From Auriscalpium vulgare (Eukaryota > Basidiomycota > Agaricomycetes > Russulales > Auriscalpiaceae): a stretch of 64,000 bases of DNA. Both the position numbers and the translations under genes were made by a program. The notes beneath the pieces were generated by a model, which saw nothing but the letters and a program-made list of their open reading frames with translations, made no database searches and had not been told where the DNA came from. This document shows positions 34,035 to 48,082 of this stretch, one piece after another (within the stretch, counting starts at the first letter, position 1; each line of letters begins with the position of its first letter). The stretch lies in assembly GCA_019915015.1 (NCBI GenBank), contig JAHBBC010000012.1, forward strand, positions 1,116,001 to 1,180,000, in the 5' to 3' direction.

Positions 34035-36298
34035 TCAGCTCGCGCATGTCTTCCCACCCACGAGAGATTTGACAGGTAAAACCCAATACTCTTTGACCAT
34101 CTCGTGGAGGTCGGGCTCCGCTGACAGGGACGGACCGGGCTGGGTAGCGTCGGCCTTGGTCGCGACGAAATTGACGTCCAAACCATCGGGTACCAGGGTG
34201 ATGAACCGGACAGTCAGAACGCCGTGATCTTTCAGCCACTGCAGGCCCTGTCGATTGACATCCTGGGTTTTTCCCGCGAATTGAATAATTGTTGCCAGGC
34301 CGGATCTGGGATCAAAAAAGAGGGAATTAAACGTCGCCTCCGAGGCGGAGGCTGGGATGTAGTAGATGCCGGCCGAAAGCTCGATGGTGTCTTCAGCCAG
34401 GTATGTATGCTCGCCGGGCCCGCCAGTACTGGGCCTTGGCAACTCATCAATGCTGACGCTAGTCCGCCCTACGTTGAGATAGGCATCGGGTTTGGAACTT
34501 CGCTCGTCCACTTCCGACCTCCAGTGAGGGTAAGCCGTGACAGCGAAAATCCAGATTGGCCATGAGCCGCCCGCCTTGATCATGTCGCGGCCGTAGTACT
34601 CGAGGATGTACCCTGCGGAAACCTTCATGTGTTTCATGAACATCTGGAACAGACGTTCCTTCTCCACAATCTCCTTTAACGCTAGTTCGTCTTCCAGGAC
34701 GTGAGCGAGATGGGCAGTCGGGATGTTGGCGACAACCTCATCGCGGAAAGTCCCCGGCTCAATGAGCATGACATGATGGAATATGTCGTTTTCTTTGAAA
34801 GAATGGTTATATACCGTTGCCTCTCGGAGTAAGGCTTCAAGTGAGTCGAGGGTCACGTTCTGTGCCATCCTTGATACCGCACGGGCGTATGCATCAAGAG
34901 ACTTCTGCCCGTACAGGACCTGGATAGATGGCGCAAACTTATGAAAGAAATCTTCGATGGTCTTTTCGGGTTTGCGCCAGTCCTCCTTCCGGCAGCACTG
35001 TCTGATCTTTTCATAAGCAAATCATTCACATGGACGAACCAACGGTATTACCCGGTGATCGTTTCAACCAGTGTCCAGGGTTTCATCACATGTATACAGG
35101 CAAGGGGCCTCTTCTTCAGCCACTGCATACGCTCCGACCGAGGTGACGGAGCTTGGAAGATGAAGCAGTCGACATCTTGTAGACACGGCGGCACGTCGAC
35201 GAGTGCCCCGTTTGAATCGAGGAGGCACCAAGTCTTCGCAGACATCCATCTGAACGAGTGACCTTCGCTCAGGTGGTACTGCTCCACTCCAGTCTTATCG
35301 TAGTAGAAGAGGTGACCAGGATGACTCTGCCATACGGTGGATACCCCCGCTAGGACGCGGAGATGTAGCGTAAACAATAACATCACAGTCTTTCCTGCGC
35401 AGACACGTCAGCTTCGCAAAGGCCAACCAAATAGAATAAAACGTACCAATGCCTGGGTGGCCAGTCAGGCACATCCCTCCGCGCCACGCTGGAGCCTCTC
35501 TCATGAGGCCGATTAGCCTTTCCACATCCGACAAAGTGGGTGGGGTCTTGTCATCTGTGCCCTCAGTGCGAAAACTCTCCTGTTCTGCTTTCTCCGCGGC
35601 GCGGCGACAGCACGTCAACGCGTCCTCCAAGACTTGGATGTGCTCGCGCCTGATTAAGATACTGTCAAGCGCGGTAGGCATGAGCCCAGTGCCGACCTTG
35701 AGCTTCATGACCGGACAAGATTCCGGCACTGAGATGTGAGGGCATGTCTCATCTCGAACCACCTTGATCTCCTGGAAGATCGTGCGCCAGTCACCGTTAT
35801 CCCAGAGCTCATTGTGAATCTGGCGATGTTCGTCCAGAAGGAGTTGCTCCTTTCGTGGCGGCCTGAAAACCAGGTTCAATCAAATCGCCGGAGAAGTGTC
35901 ATTGGTGGAAGACGTGCTTACTGTGGCAGCGTGGGCATCGATGAGCTTGCGGCCGACTGATTCGACGGGAGGGCGAAGACGTCGGTTTGAGTGGCAACAT
36001 CAGCGCGCTTCTTGCCCTTGCGCTTCTTGCCCTTGTCTTTATTGACGGGACCGGTAGTGCGAGAAGTTCTGAGGCGAAGTCAGCGGTGGAACAGCACGAT
36101 TTGTTCAAGACGGACGTACTTCCCACTAGGGGCCACTTCCTCGCCTGCCTCACCTGCCTCGCCTGAGTCCCGACCGCGCTTCCTTGGTATGCGAGATGCT
36201 ATAGGAGAGGTACCGGAATCCTGATTTTGGCCCTCGGGTCTGGCAGAACGGGTATTATACCTGTTGGTTCTCTCAGACGCAAAGGATTTCGGGGACAT
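34035..36298 (-). CDS. P-loop protein resembling fungal RHS/Crinkler-like NTPases
   Basis: Starts MSPKSFASERTNRYNTRSAR, followed by a basic, Lys-rich segment (KDKGKKRKGKKRADV) that could be a nuclear signal. After two introns comes PPRKEQLLLDEHRQIHNELW and a long domain ending in a Walker A, LTGHPGIG-KT, split by the intron at about 35394-35447. A possible Walker B region, VDCFIFQAPSPRSERMQWL, follows. The C-terminal half has KIRQCCRKEDWRKPEKTIED, VSRMAQNVTLDSLEALLREA, and ends HEMVKEYWVLPVKSLVGG. This order is seen in large agaricomycete families described as RHS-like or Crinkler-type. Roles in signalling or conflict are speculative. A fragment of a paralogue lies at 46.4 kb. Confidence 0.6.
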
Positions 36299-37189
36299 GT
36301 GGGCCGGGCTGCGGGCTGTGGGTTGGAGGCCGTTATCAAGCTATTGATCCGGGCTGTGTAGGTCGAAAACAAGCCCAATAGTCTCCAGAAGGTGTCTGCG
36401 TTCTGGTCACTGTGGCTGTAGAGCCTTAGTAGAAGAGTCCAAGGCGTAGCTTACCTAATAATTGCGTCTGCACGGCAGCCTGCTACCCTCCAATGCTACT
36501 GTACACCTTCGTATGAGACATCCCAAAGGACTACTTCAAGTAGTCCAATGGTGTTTTCTCGACGCGGCACGTCGAGCGCTTGAGCGCTCCCGAGAGCGCT
36601 TTAAGGCTGAACTGAGGGTCACCAACGACCTCGCAGCGAGCCCAGCTGCGGTGCTCTCGAAGCGATAAGCACATACTTGAAGGGATGCCACGTCGAGGCT
36701 AGAACAAATCGGCGCCCGAGATGGGCGAAAGCATCCATTGCAACCACGCCCGGTAACTAAGTATGCGCGCAGCTCCACGTACGTCTACTACACCGAAACG
36801 CAACGAAAGGTATCGAAGATCGAAATGCTAACACTAGTAAAAAAACACGCGTGCGGCATCCTGTAAGTTTAAGTTATGCGGTAGGAGCTGGTAAAGAGGC
36901 TGTGAAGCGATGTATCGGCCGTACAGTTAAAACGCGGCCATCAAAGAATATGATACAGTGAGCAAATAACAATGAAGATCCAGGGAGGGGGAGTGTGGCA
37001 GTGGTGTTGAGTGGGCTGACAGAAATAGGGAAAGGATGTAGAGCTGGATGTCGCAGTGCAGAAGCGAAATGGTATAAGAAATCCACTAAGTATAATAAAA
37101 GAATAGTACTGTATCAGTGTAGAACATCCAGAGGCCTCAAAAGCCTACACGCCAGGTGAACATGTCAGTTCGACGCACAGTCGACTGTG
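36299..37189. other. Intergenic region upstream of the NTPase gene
   Basis: 891 bp. No gene supported. A short imperfect inverted repeat around acgtcgagcgcttgagcgctcccgagagcgct (36566-36600) and AT-rich tracts near 36835-36860 are visible. Confidence 0.4.
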
Positions 37190-40100
37190 TTAGATGAAGC
37201 CCAACGCACCTTCAGACGCATCCGCCCAGATATCCCGCACGCGCTCGAGCACCTCCACCACGACGCTACTGCGGTACATGAGCCCATGGTCCGCGCCCTT
37301 GACGACGTTCACCGTGCAGCGCCCGCCGCGCATCGTGCGCTCCATCCAGCGCACCGCGTTCTCCGCGATCTTCTCGTCGCGGTCGCCATACCACACGCGC
37401 ACGCGGTGCGGGTACGCCGCATAAGAGAAACCCCACGGCTGCTGGTCGTGGTTCAGGATCTGCAGCAGGTCGCTGTGCGTGCCCTTCGACGACTCGGCGT
37501 GCGACGCCGCGATCAGCGCGTTGCCCAGCGCGGCCTGGTACGAGGACGTCGCAGCAATGCCCGCGGACGGCGCGGAGCCGTTCGTGCTCGGGCGCGGGGA
37601 GTTTATCATGGATGGTGGGGATGAACGCGACGCCGCCGCCGCGCCGAATGACACAGAGCGTCGTCCATCAGCGCGGCGGTTGTAGCCCGTGCGGTCGTAG
37701 AGGGTGTCCGGCGGTTCAAAGAAGGACTGCTTGGCAGATGGTGGGCTGGCATCGTCGAAGCTGCGGTCGACCGCCTTGACCCAGTCGATGTCGCCGAAGC
37801 CAAGGCCTACGTCGACGTCAATCGGCTTGGGCACCTGCGGCGGGGGGCTTGGGGAGGTCGGGCTGGCTGTCGTCGGCGTGCGCGCCGTGGAGGACCGGCT
37901 CAAAGATTGTTTCTGCGACGTAGTCGAGGATCGGCCCTTCAAGGAGCTCATCGAGCGCAGCGCCTTCAGACGCTTCCCACCTGACGATGGCGACGACTTG
38001 TCGCTTGCGGGCGATTGATTGCTGCTGTTGTTGCTGCCTTTGAAGCGGTCCAGGAAGCTTCGAGAAGTCTTGCGCGTCGGCGCCGCTGGCCGTGACTGCA
38101 TCTCGCTGACAGCACGGTTGCGATGCGAATTGCTGGCCTTGACTCCAAGCGTGCTCCGGCTGTCAAAACGTCCATCGAAGTCTCGCAGGTCGTCGTACTC
38201 GCTGAACACGCTCGAGCCCATGCTCGGCCGCGGCTGGATATCCGGGGCCGTGACCGGTCGAGGTTCAGAGCGCCGCTTCGCTGTAGACGGTCTTGAAGGG
38301 GGCGTCGACCTTGTGGCGTCGAACCCGATGCCCTGGTACGCAATGGTTGGCGGCTTGCCAAGCATCCACGCTTGGATCTTCCATTCTGCGGCCTGTGCTG
38401 TCTTGAGGATGCCGTTCGGAACAAACTTCAGCCACTTGTAGCCCGCTGAATGCACGTGTTAATCATCTCAGGAACATAGCGCGAAAGGACACGTACCTCC
38501 TTCTACGCCTCCGACCCAAGGTGCGAGTAGCAACACGTCACCACGTACCCGCTCGGGAACTTTGTTCGCGAATGACAACGCGTAGGGCGCCCCAGCCGAG
38601 TGGGCCATCACGCTGACCTGGTCGATGTGAAGCAAGTCAAGCACCTCCTCCACAACTGACCCCCATTCTGGAATTCCCCGGGAAGACTTGTGCTTAGGAA
38701 CATCCGTGCGACCGAGGCCCCATCTGCATAGAAACTCATTAGCATCATGTCAGAGGCTCGACAGACGAAGACGCACCGATCAATGGTGATAAGTCGGATA
38801 CCCAAGCATTCCGCCATCTCATCATATAGCCCCATGACGTACCGGACGCTTCCCAGCCCCAGGAACACGACTAGTGGGATGCCGGTTGGGCTGCCCAGGT
38901 CAGATAGACTGACGGTGAGCGGGTTGTCTATCGATGCGTGCGGAGAACGCGTGAGCTTCAGGATTGTGGTCAGACGCGAGGAGCGCAAGTACGTTGCGAT
39001 GGCCTGCGACTGTGTCGGCTTTGATGATTGGAAATCTACAGGTGTGGTTTGTTCTTCCGGGTCTACCCATGAGGAGGCGTAATATGAGCTTGGGGCATGG
39101 CTGAATTGGGGGGAATGGAGGTTAAATGATCCGTCGGACATGAAGGAATGTCGGGAAGGAAGAGAACGGGTGTAGGACACTGGGGGCGCAGGCGTTTGAA
39201 CCACGGGAGATGCACTCTGATTGCGTAGAGTTCTCCTGACTTCATCGGCAATGCTGTCCACGGATGAGCGCGAAACCATCTCTGCTTCCTCTTCAGGAGA
39301 GACTGGCTCCGGCTCCGACTCTACCTCCTCCTCATGCACCACGCTGTGCCCATGGCTGCTGGAGTAAATGGACTGGCGCGCTGTTCCAGGCCGCGCACGC
39401 GATCGCTGCTCAACCGGCGCGTATGTCCGGATGATATCAGAGATGGAGGGCGCCATGCTCTTCGAATTTCGTCGTGACAGCAGTGGAGAGGCGGGAGGAC
39501 TATCATCGGCCGCGGTTGACTGCGACGCGATCGTGTTGACCGTGATCGTGGACGCAGACGCTGTCCGCGAAGGCGTGGGACGAGGTGGTCGACGTGAGGA
39601 CGTTGGGGTGGGAAGGGGGGCGGAGACGAATTCTTCCCGCGACGAGTTGTTCTTGACCGATTTCCGCGGCAGACCGCCCCCAAGCGTGACTCCTGGAGGC
39701 GGCGTAGGCAGTGGAGGTTGGTACAAGGGGTGGAAGCGGTCTGCGCGCTCTTTGCTTCGTACCGGGCGGTCCGATATACCGCCCGTCCCCATGAAAAAGT
39801 CATCCCCCTCGTAACCATTCATACCGTCGACAAGGGCATCCATTGTCTCGACCCCCGACACGGGGGCGGAGACGACTACCGGGAAGGTGTCGAGGAAGAG
39901 CCTCGGCATGGGAAAGTCGATGGGCGTCTGCGGCGGGGTCTCCACCTGGGTCAATGTCGATGAGTCGGATATGCGGACGTGGGGCATGTCGCCCGGCCTG
40001 CGACGGCTGGCCTTGTCTGAGGTTGTGCGGGGGCGTCGGCGGGAGGGTGGGGCAGCGGCGCGTGGTGTAAGCTCGCCGTCGTTGGCGAAGAAGTCGGCCA

Positions 40101-40476
40101 TCGTTGGGTGGTGATCCGTCGCTTTGGGGAAAATGTGCAACTGCGCCCGGCCCTGCTCGAGCATTGAATGTGAAGGCGATACGTTCTCGAGCCTCGATTT
40201 GGACGACGGTTCTGCGGCGTTGGAGGCGAGGGATCTGGGGAGAGACTGGTGTCGCTGCAGGGCGGATTTTTGGGAGTCGGAGGTGGAGGAGGACGAGGAC
40301 GCAGAGGGTTGACGGGGGTAGCGTTCAAAGTAGGAGGGCCCGCGTTTGACGAGGAAAGGGCGGTCGGGGACGGAGGGAGGAGGGTCTGACGAAGCGGTGC
40401 GATCCTTCTCGCGACGAAGCGACAGAAGCGAAGGCTTTGAGGTGGGAATGCGGTGGGACGCGGGGGAGGCTGGCAT
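37190..40476 (-). CDS. Alpha/beta hydrolase with long disordered N-terminus and lid insert
   Basis: Three exons (40476-38777, 38723-38497, 38445-37190) sum to 3183 nt, giving 1060 aa. Residues 1 to about 530 are Ser/Pro-rich. The hydrolase fold begins around NPLTVSLSDLGSPTGIPLVV (strand before LGLGSVRYVM), with RLITIDRWGLGRTD, then the nucleophile elbow VSVMAHSAGAPYAL (Ser about 606). A roughly 300-residue disordered insert separates it from VRVWYGDRDEKIAENA (acid) and VVKGADHGLMYRS (His about 1030). The elbow has Ala in place of the first Gly of GxSxG. All three catalytic residues are present, so it is probably an active serine hydrolase of unknown substrate. Confidence 0.85.
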
Positions 40477-41091
40477 GGGCCGTGCGTGGCTGGTGGAGGG
40501 AGAGAGCAAGGAGCGTTCAGAGTTGCATGCTGGACGGGACTAACGAGCGGATGTTGCTTGGATTAGTAGCCGTCACAATAATTATGTCGACCCGCGCCCG
40601 GCGCCCCGTTCCCGCGCCCTTCCAACCGACTCCCATCTTTCCGTCATCTTCACCAGTCTTCACCCTTCTTCACCACTCTCTCGCGCGTCTCACAGAGCCC
40701 TTGCAGGCCCTTGCTCAGCCTTGGACGCGAGTTGTACTCAGGGCGTCGACGGCGCTCAGATATATACCCGGTTTATAGCCCAGTGCATTCCACCCGTCGG
40801 CACATCCGCCTCCTGCCCTCACACAGCTCTTGGTAGGGTCTCCCTGGCGGCTGTGCAGTCACAGATGGACCATGTAATGCTAGGCTACCCGGGACAAAAC
40901 AACAAAATAATCTTGCTGTGGTCATCCGGGACACAAGTTACGGCGCCTTTTTTAACGCGTCCACTTGGTGCGCGGCTAACGTTGAGGCTTCAATCAAGTG
41001 ACATGTCCCAGAACTGACGTGACTGATATTGGCAGTAATATCTCGAGATCTTATACGACATGGGATCCAGCAAAGTGCGGGATATGGAACT
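40477..41091. promoter_or_regulatory. Upstream region of the hydrolase gene / 3' flank of xylanase 1
   Basis: 615 bp between two minus-strand genes. Contains TATA-like and CT-rich stretches (about 40610-40690 is pyrimidine-rich on the plus strand). No gene supported. Confidence 0.4.
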
Positions 41092-42195
<1,104 letters not shown>

Positions 42196-44283
42196 GGCGG
42201 TAAGCTGCAGAGACGCTGAGACTGCTCCTGTTTTAAGGCAAGTAGAGTCGTCTTACCGTTACGATGGACCGAGAGCTCGCGCTTTATATGTGTGCGCTGG
42301 CATCCCGCACACAGCGTCAGGGTCGACAGAAGTACTGCGTGATTGAACGTCGGATAAACGATGCCCTGGCGAGATGGGGTAGTCCATCGAAGGGGCTAGG
42401 TATTATATGAAAGCTTCGAAGGCGGCTCCGAAATGTTTTGGGGACTCGCCAGACGCCGTATGGCCCGCCCGAGCCGCGCTTGTTGCAACCACGAGTGGGC
42501 CGCACGCGAGAGTTTGGAAGGGCGCAGAACGAGACGCACCCGAGACTCTCCCGATTCCGATGGAGAAAGACGGCGACAGCTTGGACTGCGCGAGGACAAG
42601 CAGTCGCCAAGATTGAATCTATGAACGATAATTCAACGAGCTTCACGCGTAGAAGGAACGACCGGACCGGCGAGGACCGTAGCCCGACGTTCGTGCGAGC
42701 ACCTCGAAGACAGTGCACGCATCTCAGCACAAGCTGACGGTGGTAAACCAACAAGGATAATGGAACTGTGAAGAAACCAGGTGCGATGCCTGACAGTGAG
42801 AGCTCTCGAGTGCGCCAGTGGGCCCTGGGGCATCGATAAGACTCAGACACAGTGACGTGCCGGCAAGGAGTGCAGAAAAACGGTGAAGTCCGATAGAATG
42901 ATGACCGGTGACCAGCCTTCCTGATGCTTTGAAGCTCGAGGCGGGATTCGACAGGAAGCGAGGCGGAAAGGCGTCGACGGTCACTGGCAGCAGCTGCTCA
43001 CGGGTGTGATCACTGTTCAAGAGTTGTTCCGTCTCCACGCCGGATTCATGCCGTGTGCCGGGCCGCGCTCTGCGCTCGGGCCGGACGCGTAGAACTGGGG
43101 GAAGGCGAAGGTTTTTTGTAGCAGGGGTTTTTCGAGTACATAGCGTCAGTCAAGGGTGGTAAGTAGGCCTGGGTACCATAGCCGAGCGTAAGGCTATATT
43201 TGATCTGTCCCACACAACTTGCTGGGTACGAAGACGAAGCCAGCTTCAACATCATTGGAGACAGCATATCGATGTGACAGAATCAGCCTGGGGATGAGTG
43301 TCGACGTCAGAGACTGTGCCAAAGAACAGCAAGAACAGCCTTGAGAATTGACAAGCACAGTCAGACACGTCGGAACGAAAATCAGCGACGAGGGGCATGG
43401 CCACTCGGAGGGAGGTAGTGTAACTCTATCCAACAGCGCGCGCGCCCGCTGCAGCTTGCAATATTAGCGAGTACTTGTACCGTTGGCTTGACAGCAAGAA
43501 GTGATGCGTGAGACGATGTCGAAGCTGAAGAAGAGTCACTACGGTTGCGCGCTTCACTGGCTGATCGGGACTTGAACACCTCGGTCATCCCCGGAGGCTT
43601 GGAACGACCATTGCCTAGCCGCACGGGCCGTCCCTCTGCCTTGCCGCCATTGCTCTGCAACTCTGTGTATCCCCAAAGCGACTCACTTTATCATTGCTGA
43701 TGTATATCATTGGCCTTAGATTGCAATGTCTTTTCACGTAGAGAGAATAGACCAGCCATACCTCGCACTGCGGCAGGTGCTGACACAGCGTTCACAGGGG
43801 TCCAACAGCATCCAGAGACCTTTCCGCTTCCTCACTTCAAGCGAGGTTCTCTTGGACACGGTGGCTGGCACCGGCCGTACTGTGCACACGTCGGCTCCAA
43901 AGACGTCAATGGCATCCAGAGCTTCGTCACTCCAACCGAGGTAACTTAACCAATCCACTAGAGCGCCTCAGATTACTCAGAGGTTTACATAGATGCTCAT
44001 GCAGTGGACGACAAGGCCCGGTGCTGCCGCATGCTCAGCCTGTACTAGGGGCCAACCCTTACAGCAGTGCCTGACGTGCCAGGAAAGCTACTCCTGAATT
44101 TAATTCGTACCGGATGCATGTAATGGCCCGAGTGAGCGATCGAAGTTCAAAGGGTGCCTTAATTGGCATTGACTCGACAACAAAACGAGAGTTAAAGCGG
44201 ACGGGTAGAACGTGCGCAATTGAAAAGAGTGCGTGAGCATAGGTAGTATCTGCTAAATGGCTCCCCCGATGACCGATCAAATT
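42196..44283. promoter_or_regulatory. Promoter of xylanase 1 and intergenic region
   Basis: 2.1 kb between two tandem minus-strand xylanases. TATA-like catataaagc (minus, 42281-42290) and gatgccagcgcac (minus, 42292-42304) precede xylanase 1. Sequence from about 42340 to 42700 is related to the region upstream of xylanase 2 (about 45310-45800), e.g. caacgag-ttca-gcgta and acgaccggaccggc. At 43734-43958 a minus-strand frame (MDWLSYLGWSDEALDAIDVF) looks gene-like but I cannot identify or extend it. Confidence 0.5.
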
Positions 44284-45183
<900 letters not shown>

Positions 45184-46419
45184 GGCGAATGTTAGCTGCA
45201 GAGGTGCTGAGACTGCTGCTGACCTTGAGAGGAAGGGGGTCATGGTCTTTATACCTCTACGCTACCCTGCAAGACATGGCGTCAGTGTCAATATTGATAT
45301 TGCGTGTTTAACGTCGGATAAATATAGTTCTGGCGTGACGCAGATTGACTCCAGCCAAGGCGATAAAGGACGCTTCACAGAGTGTCGAAGGCGGTCCAGA
45401 AACACGTTATTGGGACTTCCCCGGCGGACGGACGGTCCGGATATATTGATAACTGTGTGCTAGGCCCGGGCCGGAAGTTGAATGCGCATATGAGAGCCTG
45501 GAGGGGTGGAGAACGAGTCGTTTACTGTCGTTAGTATCCGAGGCTCTTCCGCATATGATGGTAGCTGCACTTGCCCTGCTTGCTCCTGAAAAGCCTCGCA
45601 GAATCATCGGTTGGGCGCGAGTCCCGGGAAGCAGAGTCTGATGGAGAAATCACATCTTGTTGTGCATGTAAGCTGTTGACTAAAGCGTCCTTGCGTGTCG
45701 TCGATGTTCGTGAGTAGTTGCCAAGGCGAGCTGAGTCGTTTCATTGTACGATAATCCAACGAGATTCATGCGTAAAACAACAACGACCGGACCGGCAAGA
45801 CCTGTCGCAGGGGTGGTACCGACGAGTCTGATGACTTTGGCAAGGATCGTGACTGCCGCAAGCAAAAGAGAGATGTCCCTGAAGAATCCATGAGTATGGG
45901 AGCTGCGCAAGATCTTCGGCCGTGCGTACGAAAAAGACGCATCAATGAAAAAGGCGCGGGCCTGCATCGTGGACTGCTCTTCAGCATTTTGGGTGCAAAT
46001 GGACGCGCCGGCAAGAAAGCGCAAGGTAAAGATAGATGGCCAGCTTTCCTGGGCCTGAGGCTTGGAGTTGGACTCGTTTCGGGCCTGAAGTTGTGAGATT
46101 GGGCAGGCTTGAAGCCTCTCAGAGCACTTCGGCTTGCCAGTAGTGGGCGACTCCGGGCACGGTCGTCAACGCAAGAAGATGCAGTCAGGCGTCGCGTGAC
46201 CGTGACGCCGGCGTCGGACCGCCGAGCCGCTCAGTGCCAGTGGCCCATCCCGGACCTGCGCCGGTTCCATTAATTAACGGTCCACGTCCACGAGCCCGCG
46301 GCCAGCGACAGCACGGCCCATCGCACAACATCACAGCCCGTATGCCCACAGTCAATTGCACTGTGCTCGTCACTGGCAGAAGGCCATACCATACTGACAT
46401 CGACCTTGGACAAGCGCGG
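45184..46419. promoter_or_regulatory. Promoter of xylanase 2 and intergenic region
   Basis: Contains the TATA-like element near 45246-45255 and the diverged copy of the xylanase-1 upstream region. No gene supported between about 45300 and 46400; the many short ORFs lack motifs. Confidence 0.4.
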
Positions 46420-46584
46420 CCCGCCACGCCGGCGTCAGGCAACGTCCACTTCGTCGACAAAACTGCGACTAAGGCCGACGTTCCCCAGCCCGGTACGTCC
46501 CACTTGGCGGAGACCAATCCCATCCACGAGATGGTGAGAAAGGATTGGGTTTTACCTGTCAAATCTCTCCTACGTACGATATGA
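46420..46584 (+). pseudogene. C-terminal fragment of the RHS/Crinkler-like NTPase family
   Basis: Encodes ATKADVPQPGTSHLAETNP and HEMVRKDWVLPVKSL. This parallels ATKADATQPGPSLSAEPD and HEMVKEYWVLPVKSL at the C-terminus of the gene at 34035. Nothing upstream matches the rest of that protein. It is an isolated gene fragment in the opposite orientation, immediately next to the CBM1-only gene. Confidence 0.75.
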
Positions 46585-46675
46585 CGGCCATCGCAAGTCC
46601 GTTATCGTGAATATATGTGCACAGTGCGCATTGAGGACCATAGACAATAAGAACACCGTAGCGACACAGAGAAGT

Positions 46676-47073
46676 TTAGGGAGTGAGGCACTGCGAGAAC
46701 CAAAAGTTCAAGTACTGGCAGGTGGTTCCATCGACACAGCAGTCCGACCCTAAGTGACAGTTAGCCCCTTGAATGTCAGAAAAGAAATCCGTGCTTGCAA
46801 GTATAGCCGTCTCCACCGCATTGGCCATATAGAGTGATGGTGCATGTGTCTCCACCATCGCTAGAGCTTGAGCTCGTGGCAGTCGTCGTATCCAAAGTCG
46901 AGTCAACGGTAACGATCGGGGAGTCGGCGCCTGTAACAGTCCGTCAGCGCGACTGTCTACAAACGGGTCAAGCCGCATATACACTCACCACTGACGATGT
47001 CCCCTGCAAGCGGGCTGGCAAAAACGCTGGTGGCCGCGTACGCAGCGATGAGGAGTAGGTTGAGAGAAAGCAT
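46676..47073 (-). CDS. Small secreted CBM1-only protein (xylanase-derived)
   Basis: Three exons (47073-46989, 46930-46799, 46749-46676) sum to 291 nt, giving 96 aa. The signal peptide [19 protein letters not shown] is nearly that of xylanase 1. A short Thr/Ser linker follows, then a CBM1: LYGQCGGDGYT-WSDCCVD, CQYLNFWFSQCLTP. The second intron uses a GC donor (ACT T|GCAAGC ... TTAG|GG). This is the only splice I find that keeps frame and restores the CBM1. The promoter block and 5' leader match xylanase 1. There is no catalytic domain. It likely binds cellulose or chitin in the wall or substrate; whether it is an effector, a cellulase helper or a decay product is open. Confidence 0.85.
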
Positions 47074-47814
47074 AGCGATAAGCTGCAGAGACGCTGAGAC
47101 TGCTGCTGTCCTGGCTGAAAGTTGGAACGCTGCTTTTATACCTGCGCGCGGTGCGCTGGCATCTCGCACATAACGCCGGAGACAGCAGTATTGCCCGACT
47201 AGTTGAGTGTCGCCGACGCAGAGCATCAAGAACGAGAGCTCTTACAAACCGTGAACTGGACATGTGATGAGGACGCTGGCTGCATCCACCGTGTTTTCTC
47301 CAGAGTCCAGGCTTCAGCAAGGCCGCGCATAAACCGCGATTGGGCAGGAGTGCCAGCCAAGCCAACATGGTCTGATGGAGAAGCGTGCACAAGTATGCTG
47401 TTGACTTGAGGCGTCTAGATCTGTCCACGGATGCCGTCGTTGTTTTCGAGGTTGGACGAGATACAGCGAGTTTCGAACAAGTTGCGAAGGATTGGCGAGC
47501 ACCGTCACCAGATGGTCTAGTCGGGGACGGTACACTGCTCAACCAAGTGCAAGCGAACGAGAGGGTGCCGGTGAAAGGGAGGTCCTGGGAGGAAGACGCA
47601 TAGACGCGCGCTGGAGGTTTTTCCGCCTCCGACTCGGAGTACTCGCTGTGCACCCATATCGAAGATGATACTCGTGGCAATACAATAGATAAACAATACA
47701 ATACCAGTGTTCAGCAACGTCCTCGTAGTCTCGTACGAAGTCAGCGCTGATGGCACGCCGAATCCGGCACAATGAGCGCCTATATGAACGCGCAACGCCT
47801 CCGACGGTCTGCCG
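46953..47814. repeat. Long direct repeat, left copy
   Basis: About 862 bp nearly identical to 51821-52675, with roughly two dozen differences by eye. It spans part of intron 1, the signal-peptide exon and the whole upstream region of the CBM1-only gene. It ends at gacggtctgccg. Confidence 0.93.
47131..47163 (-). promoter_or_regulatory. TATA box and xylanase-type upstream block of the CBM1-only gene
   Basis: On the minus strand gatgccagcgcac (47151-47163) is followed by tataaaagca (47131-47140), about 60 bp before the ATG. Xylanase 1 has gatgccagcgcac and catataaagc in the same order at 42304-42281. The element is repeated at about 52001-52032 in the right repeat copy. Confidence 0.7.
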
Positions 47815-48082
47815 GAGAGTAATGGGAGACGCATCAGCCAGGACAAGGGAGAAGAGAAGGGCGTGCGCACGAAGAGATATGCACGCGACCGGGTGATGGT
47901 CACGGGCGACGGTGGCGAGGGGGCGGGAGACGAGAAAGCGGGAAGTTGCGTCACACGCCCACGCACCCACGACGCCAACCCCACTTGAACCCCACCCTTA
48001 TTGTTCTCTGCATTCACATACTGATCTACTTATTTGCGAGCTTTTGCTGTTTTCACACCAATAGTACGTCAACGCTTGAAAC

